Positions 1 to 6,124 of a stretch of DNA of 15,100 nucleotides are shown here, in pieces. Under the pieces are notes generated by a model. It saw only the letters and a program-made list of their open reading frames with translations. It searched no databases and was not told the origin of the DNA. The position numbers were made by a program, and so were the translations under genes. Where the stretch lies: the NCBI GenBank assembly GCA_005786775.1, contig SYDD01000033.1, positions 1-15,100 of the forward strand. The letters are read 5' to 3'. Source of the stretch: Opitutaceae bacterium (lineage in GTDB: Bacteria > Verrucomicrobiota > Verrucomicrobiia > Opitutales > Opitutaceae). The number at the start of each line of letters is the position of its first letter. Position 1 is the first letter of the stretch.

Positions 1-831
1 TCCTACGATCCCGGGGCGGGCACGATCAGTATCCGGCACTCGCTCTTCCTCTTCTCCAGCGTCTTCACCAACTCGCATATCCACGAGGGCGCGCCGGGCG
101 CGAGCGGACCGGCGCGGACCCAGCTGGGCACCAATGCGTCGGCCGGCGCCTACAGTTCGGCGAATGGCCACATCTCCGGATCGCACGACATTCCCTACGT
201 TGGCGACCCGGTGGCCCTGCTGACGGGCGGCACCTACCTCAATTACCATAGCCAGGCGTTCACCGGCGGCCAACTGCGCGGCCAGATCACCGTTTCGAAC
301 GAGCTGCCCAGCTCACGGTACGGCAACCTCTCCATCCGTGGGGTGGCGGGCGCCGGCGATCAGGTTCTGATCGGCGGCCTCAGCATCAGCGGCACGGAGC
401 CGGTCCGCACGCTCATCACGGCCAAGGGGCCCTCCCTCGCGGCCTTTGGGGTCACAGGCGCCGCGGCGAATCCCCGGCTCGAACTCTATGACTCCGCGGG
501 TCGCCTGATCGCGTTTAATGAGGATGTGGGCGCGGTCCCCGCGGGCTCGGAGCTGGCGCGGATTCCCGGAGTGCCGGTCAACCCCGTCGAGGCCGCGCTG
601 CTCATGGTTCTGCCCCCAGGCAACTACACGGCCCACGTCTCCGCCGCGGGTGGCCCCGGCGTGGCGCTGCTGGAGATCAACGACCTCCGATCGCTGGGGG
701 TCGCCGGCATCGCGGTGAGCTCACTCCCAGGCCCGACCCGGCCGGCCGCTTCCCCGCTGGCCTCCGTCGCCAAGGCGGCGCTGGAGTTCTGCGATGGCTT
801 GCCTCTGGCCACGGCGGTGGCCAGCCGCTGA
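1..831 (+). CDS. CHRD-domain secreted protein, 5' end missing
   Basis: The reading frame is open from the first base to a TGA at 829-831, giving 276 visible residues; the start lies to the left of the window. Residues 1-98 look like the C-terminal part of a CHRD (chordin-type) domain: the HIHEG signature is at about 26-30, followed by NYHSQAF at 81-87 and the closing RGQI at 93-96. Residues about 105-236 form a second domain with the pattern GNLSIRG...LIGG...GPSLAAFGV...LELYD...GNYTAHV, a module I associate with secreted verrucomicrobial proteins; its fold is probably a beta sandwich. CHRD domains occur in extracellular or cell-surface proteins of unknown biochemical role, so no enzyme activity is proposed. 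The last 40 or so residues are alanine- and proline-rich and match neither domain; there is no PEP-CTERM or other sorting signal. The family call is fairly sure; the function is unknown. Confidence 0.8.
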   Translation, partial: SYDPGAGTISIRHSLFLFSSVFTNSHIHEGAPGASGPARTQLGTNASAGAYSSANGHISGSHDIPYVGDPVALLTGGTYLNYHSQAFTGGQLRGQITVSNELPSSRYGNLSIRGVAGAGDQVLIGGLSISGTEPVRTLITAKGPSLAAFGVTGAAANPRLELYDSAGRLIAFNEDVGAVPAGSELARIPGVPVNPVEAALLMVLPPGNYTAHVSAAGGPGVALLEINDLRSLGVAGIAVSSLPGPTRPAASPLASVAKAALEFCDGLPLATAVASR

Positions 832-845
832 CCGCTCCCGCTTCC

Positions 846-874
846 CCCGCGATCCGCTCCCACCGGATCGCGGG
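846..874. terminator. Perfect 11-bp hairpin between convergent genes
   Basis: Positions 846-856 are the exact reverse complement of 864-874, with a 7-base loop (857-863). The hairpin starts 14 bases after the CHRD gene stop and lies in the 216-bp gap before the convergent nucleosidase gene ends at 1048. No T run follows on either strand, so it is not a classical intrinsic terminator. It could be a 3' mRNA-stabilising stem, a terminator that does not need a U tract, or a copy of an intergenic repeat. The rest of the gap holds nothing I recognise. Confidence 0.4.
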
Positions 875-1047
875 ATAGGCGGCGAAAGGGAACCGAGCCG
901 CTTACTGCCCTGTTCGCCAGTGGTCGGGATTATCCGTCCCTCTGGACTTCCATGTCATTCGGTTGGGAAAAGCACCCTGACCAGCTAAGCCGGCGCTGGC
1001 GCCAAGCCCGCTGAGCGTCCCGTAAGCCTCCGGCCGCCATCGCGGCA

Positions 1048-1977
1048 TCACAGTTCCTCCACCACGGCGCGCAACACCCGGGTGGCGATGCCAGACACGC
1101 GTGTCTCGTAGGTTTCTATTGGATTGGCGCCCCGCTGCGCCCCCGCGAGGTCGCTGAGGCCGCGAATGATGAGGATCGGCACCTGATTGGACCAGGCGAC
1201 GTGGGCGAGCGCGGTGGATTCCATATCCGCGCAGCGTGCCTGCCATACCCGGAACACCCATTCGCGATAGGCGGCGTTGTCGAGGAAGACCGGGCCGGCC
1301 ACCCCGGTGCCGCCCACACTCACCACCACCGTCCGATCCCCGGCGCGGAGCGCGGGCATCCGGCCGAGGGCGCGCCGCGCCGCGGCCAGCATCGCGGGGT
1401 CCGCGGGGAAAGACGGGAGCCGGCGGAAGTCGGCCTCGCCCTCGCGCGTGGCGGCAACCTCGTTGGGGAAGATCATCCCGAAGTTCTCAGCCCGCGGCCG
1501 CAGGAAGGACGGGAGCACGTGGCCGCCTTTCCCATCCGGATTAAGGTAGGCTGCCTCCGCGTGGTAGGCCCAGCGTTCCGGGATCACGACATCCCCGACC
1601 TGCAAGGATGGATCCACCCCGCCGGCGACCCCGGCGAACAGGATCGCCGTGATCGGGAAGCGCTCCAGCGCGATCTGCAGCTGATAGGCGGCGTTCACCA
1701 GGCTCACGCCGGTGCGGAAGATGACCACCTCGTGACGTCCCGCCCGTCCCCGCCAGAAGGTGAGGCCCTTGATGCGGGTCTCGGTGAACCCACGCTCGGC
1801 GCTCACCCCGAATTCCGCGTGCAACGCCGTCAGCTCTGGCGGATAGGCGGCGCAAAGGGCGAGCAGGGGAGCGGCGCCCGCCGCCGCCAGCGGCCGCACC
1901 GGCAGCAGCAGTGCGGTCAGGAGCAGCAGGCGGGACAATGGGGAGAGAAGACGAGGACGGCAGCGAGGTTGGGCCAT
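1048..1977 (-). CDS. Secreted nucleoside phosphorylase / MTA-SAH nucleosidase family protein
   Basis: This 309-residue protein belongs to the PNP/UDP phosphorylase superfamily and is closest in motif pattern to 5'-methylthioadenosine/S-adenosylhomocysteine nucleosidase (MTAN), which cleaves the N-glycosidic bond to release adenine. The three catalytic residues of E. coli MTAN (Glu12, Glu174, Asp197) have counterparts by motif: Glu48 in AAYPPELTAL, Glu253 in DMESTALAHVA, and Asp276 in GLSDLAG. The 23-residue spacing between the last two equals that in E. coli. FAGVAGGVDP and GDVVIPE are further family motifs. The N-terminus is unusual for MTAN: residues 1-36 have arginines, a leucine-rich core (LLLLTALLLPV) and an AAAGA end, so export to the periplasm is predicted. 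The ATG at 1977 is chosen because it gives this signal peptide. It is divergent from a purine permease, which suggests purine salvage. The substrate (MTA, SAH or another nucleoside) and hydrolysis versus phosphorolysis are not settled. Confidence 0.85.
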   Translation of the reverse strand: MAQPRCRPRLLSPLSRLLLLTALLLPVRPLAAAGAAPLLALCAAYPPELTALHAEFGVSAERGFTETRIKGLTFWRGRAGRHEVVIFRTGVSLVNAAYQLQIALERFPITAILFAGVAGGVDPSLQVGDVVIPERWAYHAEAAYLNPDGKGGHVLPSFLRPRAENFGMIFPNEVAATREGEADFRRLPSFPADPAMLAAARRALGRMPALRAGDRTVVVSVGGTGVAGPVFLDNAAYREWVFRVWQARCADMESTALAHVAWSNQVPILIIRGLSDLAGAQRGANPIETYETRVSGIATRVLRAVVEEL

Positions 1978-2092
1978 GGCGGTAGGGCCGATGTAGCACC
2001 CGGGGTGCCAGACGATGAAGTAATTTCCAACCTTGGCATCAGATTAGCTTTGCGCGTTCCCGTCGCGGGTCCTCGGCTGGGCCCACCCCCCC
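1978..2092. promoter_or_regulatory. Divergent intergenic region, nucleosidase / purine permease
   Basis: This 115-bp gap separates two divergent start codons, so it must hold promoters for both unless they lie inside the genes. A relatively AT-rich patch at about 2018-2054 is the best place to look, but I could not fit a convincing -35/-10 pair on either strand. No purine-riboswitch fold is evident. A run of seven C residues (2086-2092) directly precedes the permease ATG. Neither start codon has a Shine-Dalgarno-like sequence at the usual distance. Confidence 0.35.
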
Positions 2093-3427
2093 ATGCTCGA
2101 TTCACTGTTCAAACTGAAGGAGAACCAGACGACGGTCGCGCGCGAGCTGCAGGCGGGCCTCACCACCTTCGCGGCGATGGCGTACATTCTCGCCGTCAAC
2201 CCCGCGATCCTCGCCAACGCGGGAATGAACCAGGCCGCGCTGGTGACGGTCACCGCGGTGACTGCCGCGCTCGCGACGGCCCTGATGGCGCTGTTGACCA
2301 ATTATCCCATCGCCCTGGCGCCCGGGATGGGGATCAACGCGTTCTTCACCTTCACAATCGTCCTCGGCAAGGGGGTGCCGTGGAGCGAGGCGCTCGGGAT
2401 GGTGTTCGTCAACGGGGTGATCTTCCTGGCGCTTTCTTTGACGGGCTGGCGGGAGCGGATCATCGAGGCCATCCCGCAGTCGCTGAAGCTCGCCCTGACC
2501 GCGGGCATCGGGCTCTTCATCGCCTTCATCGGGCTCAAGAACGCGGGCGTCATTGTCGCCAATCCCGCGACGCTCGTCGCCCACGGGAACCTGGCCGCGG
2601 GACCGGCGGCCTTGTGTCTGCTGGGCATCGGCATCACCGGGGTCCTGCTGGCGCGCCGCGTGCCCGGCGCGATGGTGCTCGGGATGCTCGCGGTGACGGT
2701 CGCCGGCCTGTTCACTCCGGCGGGTGGGGGCAAGATGGTGACGCAGTTGCCCGCCTCCATCCTCGGGTGGCCCGCCTCGCCGGAGCCCGTGCTCCTGAAG
2801 CTCACCTTCGGATTCCTCGGCAACGTCAACGGCCTGCTGCTCGCGTTGCCGCTGATCCTCACGCTCCTCCTGGTGGATATGTTCGACAACATCGGGACGC
2901 TCATCGGGGTGACCAAGCGGGCGGGGCTGCTGCGGCCCGACGGGACCCTGCCGAGGGCGGGGCGGGCGCTGGTCGCCGATTCGCTGGCGACACTCCTTAG
3001 TGCGCTCGCCGGCACCTCCACGGTCGTAAGCTATATCGAATCCGGCTCGGGTGTCGCGGCGGGCGGCCGGACGGGCCTGACCAGCCTGACGACCGCGGTC
3101 CTGATGCTGGCCGCCCTCTTTTTGACGCCGCTGATCTTGATGGTGCCGGCCGCGGCCACCGCGCCGGCGCTGGTGCTCGTGGGCGTGCTGATGATGCAAT
3201 CGGTCTCCGAGATCGATCTGGGCGACTTCCGGGAGGCGCTGCCGGCGGTCCTCACGTTGCTGTCGATTCCGCTGATGTTCAGCATCGCCGAAGGCATCGG
3301 CCTCGGGCTGATCGCGGCGGCAGTGCTGGCGCTGGGGACCGGGTCGCCGCGGCGGCTGAATGCCGTGGGTTACCTCCTGGCCGCCATCTTCCTGGCGCAG
3401 TTCCTTCATCTCGGGCCCTTCCGTTGA
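2093..3427 (+). CDS. AzgA-type NCS2 purine permease
   Basis: This 444-residue protein is a polytopic inner-membrane transporter of the NCS2 family, AzgA branch, whose characterised members take up adenine, guanine or hypoxanthine with protons. Family landmarks occur in order: the start MLDSLFKLKENQTT, then TFAAMAYILAVNPAIL in the first membrane segment, APGMGINAFFTFTIV, the LLVDMFDNIGTLIGV segment (Asp262, Asp265), and TSTVVSYIESGSGVAAGGRTG with the conserved Glu316. The length is normal for the family and the hydrophobic segments cover almost the whole chain. The ATG at 2093 matches the usual N-terminus of this group, although no ribosome-binding site is visible. It is divergent from a secreted nucleosidase that would produce its substrate. 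A probable terminator follows directly. Which purine base it prefers cannot be told from sequence alone. Confidence 0.92.
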   Translation: MLDSLFKLKENQTTVARELQAGLTTFAAMAYILAVNPAILANAGMNQAALVTVTAVTAALATALMALLTNYPIALAPGMGINAFFTFTIVLGKGVPWSEALGMVFVNGVIFLALSLTGWRERIIEAIPQSLKLALTAGIGLFIAFIGLKNAGVIVANPATLVAHGNLAAGPAALCLLGIGITGVLLARRVPGAMVLGMLAVTVAGLFTPAGGGKMVTQLPASILGWPASPEPVLLKLTFGFLGNVNGLLLALPLILTLLLVDMFDNIGTLIGVTKRAGLLRPDGTLPRAGRALVADSLATLLSALAGTSTVVSYIESGSGVAAGGRTGLTSLTTAVLMLAALFLTPLILMVPAAATAPALVLVGVLMMQSVSEIDLGDFREALPAVLTLLSIPLMFSIAEGIGLGLIAAAVLALGTGSPRRLNAVGYLLAAIFLAQFLHLGPFR

Positions 3428-3452
3428 TCCGCCGCGGAACGCGGTGGGTTTT
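3428..3452 (+). terminator. Probable intrinsic terminator of the purine permease gene
   Basis: Directly after the permease stop codon, CCGCG (3432-3436) pairs with CGCGG (3440-3444) around a GAA loop. The stem extends outward through a G-T pair (3431/3445), two C-G pairs (3430/3446 and 3429/3447) and a T-G pair (3428/3448). It is followed by TTTT at 3449-3452. The T run is short and two pairs are wobbles, so it may be only moderately efficient. Confidence 0.5.
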
Positions 3453-3540
3453 GAGTCGGGTCGCGCGCAGGCCGTGAACCGACGCGGGATGAAGCGAGGT
3501 GGAGGCCCCGGCCTGACGCCAGGGCACGCGCCCTCAGGGC

Positions 3541-3571
3541 AAAGAAAAAGGGCCGGCGCGGGCCGGCCCTT
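3541..3571 (-). terminator. Intrinsic terminator of the minus-strand TonB receptor
   Basis: GGGCCGGC (3550-3557) and GCCGGCCC (3562-3569) form a perfect 8-bp GC stem with a 4-base loop, extended by two A-T pairs (3548-3549 with 3570-3571). Read on the minus strand, the stem is followed by TTTTT-C-TTT (3549 down to 3541), a textbook intrinsic terminator lying 24 bases past the receptor stop codon. On the plus strand the T run is poor (TTCGCTT), so it may act only weakly on read-through from the permease side. Confidence 0.85.
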
Positions 3572-3595
3572 CGCTTCCCATCCTGGGCTTGCCGC

Positions 3596-6010
3596 TCAGA
3601 AGTTGTACTTGAGGTTGAGCTGGTACTGGGTGCCGGGCAGCGAGAGGACCGAGGCGTTGCCGTAGACCGCGTTGGGCGGCGCCCAGTTCTTCTGGTTGGT
3701 CAGATTGCTCAGGGTGAGGCGCGCGCTCCAGGTTTTCCGGGTGTAGGAGAGCCCCGCGTCGATCTGGTGCTGCGTCGGGATCACGAGCGTCCCGGCGAAG
3801 TTGTTGTTGATCGGGCTGGTGACGAGGGCGTTGGCGTTGAGGCCCCAGCCGCTGTCGAAGGTGTACGAGACCAGCGCGTTGAACAGGTGCCGGGGCAGGC
3901 CCGAGACCCGGCCCTCGGTCGACTTGGAGTTGAAGAACTGGCCCACGCCACCGTCGGACTGGAAGCCGGCGGAGGATTTCGCGTCGACCGCGGAATAGGA
4001 GAGAGTGCCGTAGAGGCGCTTGTCCGGCTGGTAGTTCATCTCGGCCTCAAAGCCCCGCGAGTGGAAGTTCTGAATGATGGTGCTGCTGGTGCTCTTGAAG
4101 GTCCGGCGCTGGTCGAAGACGGCGAAGTTCAGGAACACGCGGCTCTGCATCAGGGCGTACTTGGTGCCCAGCTCCACCAGCTCGCTGGGCTGGAGGAAGT
4201 TGTCCTTGAACAGGGCTGTGCCCGTCGCGTTCCAACCGGTGATGCCGCCCCCGACGCCCACCGCCCCGGAGGTGTTGCGGCTGAAGTTGTAGGTGGCGTA
4301 GATGCTGGCGGTCGGGGACGTCTTGTAGACGAGGCTGGTGTTCCAGTTGGGCACCCAGACGGCGATGGAGGCCGTGGGGTGGCTCGCGAGCAGGGGCTCG
4401 CGGACCCGCGCCGAGAAGCGATCGAGGCGTCCGCCCAGGACTAGGCTGAGCGACTCAGAGAAGCGGCGGGTGCCCTGCGCAAAGACGCCGACCGTCGTGC
4501 CGCGGCTGTCATTGGTATCCCCGTTGGTGATGCCATCGGTGGCATAGCGCCCGGGCCAGCCCGGGATGGGCAGGCTGGTGAACGGGTTCGGGAACGTGGC
4601 CGAGCGGTAGACGTCGATGAAGTTGGTATCGCGCGTGATATCCCACACGTTGGCCGGCTCGAAGAAGTAGTCGTCGTAGGCCTTGGTCCGCTGGTAGCGG
4701 AAATCGAGGCCGGAGTTCACGGTCACCGACTGGCCGGTGAAGATGAACTCGGTGCGATTCTGGGCGAACCAGGACGGATCGATGACCTCCGAGTAGTAGT
4801 AAGAACTGAGGGTTTCGCGGCTGGTGTAGCTCCAGTAGGTGTTGTTCACGACCTTGAAGGTCGGACTGAGGGTAAGCGTCTGGAGGGCCTGCGCGTTGAA
4901 CTCGTCCCCGCGCGAATCATCGCCCGGCTTGATCAGCCGCTTGCGCCGGTCGATTTTCACGGCCGGCCCGAAGACGACCCGGTTGCCGGCGGGGAAGCCG
5001 GAAGTCACCCAGCGCGAGTTCTGCGGGTCCGAGACCGGCGCGGCGGGCCCGCCGATGGTGGCGAGGTTGGTGAAGGAGATCGGGTTGCCGCGGGCGTCGG
5101 CGTAGCCGAGCGGGTAACGGCCAAAGTCCGGGGCGGCATTGCTGTTGATGCCGGTCAGGTACAGGCCCTTGTCGATCAGGTCCTGCGTGGGCCGGTTGAA
5201 GCCCCAGTTCTCGGTGTAGTGGTAGCGGGCGAGGGTCGCGCTGAGGAAGATCTCGTACCCGGCGCGCGGGCGCAGCGTGAGCGCGCCGTAGAGGGAGTGG
5301 TTGCGGTTAAAATAGTTCTCCCAGTAGCCGCGGCTGTCCTGCCCTGAGTAGCTCACCCGGTAGGCCGCGGTGCGCGAGAGCGGGCCCCCGATATCCACGG
5401 TCCATTCCCGCTGGTCGTCGGAGCCGAGGGTGATGCTGACCGAACCCTTCGTCGCGTCGAAGTAGGGCCGTTTCGTCACTAGGTCGACGAAGCCCCCGAC
5501 GTACATCGAGGCGCCCTGCACGGCGGTGGCGGGGCCCTTGACGATGTTCACGGACTCCACCGCGTTGAAGTTCAACGGGAGGCCATTGCCGTTGGAGGTG
5601 ATGCGGCCGCGGACCCCGTTGATGAAAAGATCGGCGGTCTGGCCGCGGATGCTGGGATTGGCGGGGGCGCCGAAGTTGGTTGTCGTGTACGAGCTGGAGG
5701 TGAGCTTCGAGAAGTCCAGGACGCTCGAGATGCTGATGTCGCTCAGCTGCTGCCGGGAGATGATCGTGACGTTGCGCGGCACGTCCACGATGTTGTCCGC
5801 CGTGCCGAACACCGAGGTAAACGGACGGGCGGTGGGCAGGATCTGTTTCTCGATGGGGACGTCCTTGACTTGGAACTTCTCCATCGTGACGACCTCCCCG
5901 CCGGGCGCGCCCCGGGCGGCGGTCGATTGGGCGTGCGCGGCCGGGGCCAGCGAGGCGAGGCAGGCCCCGAGGCGGGCTGCGAGGAGCGGAAGGCGGGGAA
6001 GGTGGGTCAT
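3596..6010 (-). CDS. TonB-dependent outer-membrane receptor (siderophore-receptor-like)
   Basis: This is an outer-membrane beta-barrel transporter of 804 residues if started at the ATG at 6010. Residues 1-27 form a signal peptide ending in AHA before Gln28. A TonB-box-like segment, EVVTMEKFQV, lies at 39-48. The plug domain (about 55-175) includes VPRNVTIISRQQL, SIRGQ, FINGVRG and the VNIVKGP...GGFVDLVTKRP signature, which resembles the siderophore-receptor branch. The rest is barrel, rich in alternating aromatic strands, and the chain ends in NLKYNF with the terminal phenylalanine expected for BAM recognition. An in-frame TTG at 6040 would add ten residues before the signal peptide; I prefer the ATG because it gives a normal signal sequence. 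A strong terminator follows, and the gene is divergent from a second receptor, so it is probably monocistronic. The substrate is unknown; Fe-chelate is possible but unproven. Confidence 0.9.
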   Translation of the reverse strand: MTHLPRLPLLAARLGACLASLAPAAHAQSTAARGAPGGEVVTMEKFQVKDVPIEKQILPTARPFTSVFGTADNIVDVPRNVTIISRQQLSDISISSVLDFSKLTSSSYTTTNFGAPANPSIRGQTADLFINGVRGRITSNGNGLPLNFNAVESVNIVKGPATAVQGASMYVGGFVDLVTKRPYFDATKGSVSITLGSDDQREWTVDIGGPLSRTAAYRVSYSGQDSRGYWENYFNRNHSLYGALTLRPRAGYEIFLSATLARYHYTENWGFNRPTQDLIDKGLYLTGINSNAAPDFGRYPLGYADARGNPISFTNLATIGGPAAPVSDPQNSRWVTSGFPAGNRVVFGPAVKIDRRKRLIKPGDDSRGDEFNAQALQTLTLSPTFKVVNNTYWSYTSRETLSSYYYSEVIDPSWFAQNRTEFIFTGQSVTVNSGLDFRYQRTKAYDDYFFEPANVWDITRDTNFIDVYRSATFPNPFTSLPIPGWPGRYATDGITNGDTNDSRGTTVGVFAQGTRRFSESLSLVLGGRLDRFSARVREPLLASHPTASIAVWVPNWNTSLVYKTSPTASIYATYNFSRNTSGAVGVGGGITGWNATGTALFKDNFLQPSELVELGTKYALMQSRVFLNFAVFDQRRTFKSTSSTIIQNFHSRGFEAEMNYQPDKRLYGTLSYSAVDAKSSAGFQSDGGVGQFFNSKSTEGRVSGLPRHLFNALVSYTFDSGWGLNANALVTSPINNNFAGTLVIPTQHQIDAGLSYTRKTWSARLTLSNLTNQKNWAPPNAVYGNASVLSLPGTQYQLNLKYNF

Positions 6011-6124
6011 CGCCGGTCGGGGGAGCACATCGCGCGCCAATTCCGGGCTTATGAGAATTTTCCCCGCCGGCAGCGGCGGCCGGATTCGCTTGCCGTGGCC
6101 GGGCGCCTCGAATGCTTAGTGGGC
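6011..6124. promoter_or_regulatory. Shared divergent control region of two TonB receptors
   Basis: This 114-bp gap lies between the start codons of two divergent receptors and should contain both promoters. Its only AT-rich patch, about 6039-6060, carries a short inverted repeat: AATTC at 6039-6043 and GAATT at 6055-6059, spaced by 11 bases. The repeat sits near the middle of the gap, a reasonable place for an operator, but at 5 bp per arm it could be chance. It does not match a Fur box well. No clear sigma-70 hexamer pair or Shine-Dalgarno motif is seen. Confidence 0.3.

Noticed and set aside
1978..2092. Possible purine riboswitch before the permease
   Set aside because: The gap is short and I found no three-way-junction pattern or conserved purine-aptamer core in it.
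2086..2092. Run of seven C residues as a phase-variation tract
   Set aside because: It lies just outside the coding frame, so slippage would not change the protein, and seven bases is short in GC-rich DNA.
1201..3000. A 599-codon plus-strand frame spanning the nucleosidase and the permease start
   Set aside because: It overlaps two well-supported genes, one antisense and one in another frame, and its product is low-complexity Arg/Gly/Ala-rich sequence.
2102..3409. Long antisense frame (about 435 codons) opposite the purine permease
   Set aside because: The translation is rich in Arg, Gln, Gly and Asp with no recognisable domain, a typical shadow of hydrophobic codons read backwards.
5960..5962. 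Lipobox-like LGAC (Cys17) in the first receptor's signal sequence
   Set aside because: The following LASLAPAAHAQ gives a good signal-peptidase I site, and TonB receptors are normally not lipoproteins.
5870..6124. Upstream extension of the second receptor gene overlapping the first
   Set aside because: It would place the signal peptide some 85 residues inside the protein and overlap the oppositely oriented gene. The ATG at 6125 gives a normal receptor N-terminus.
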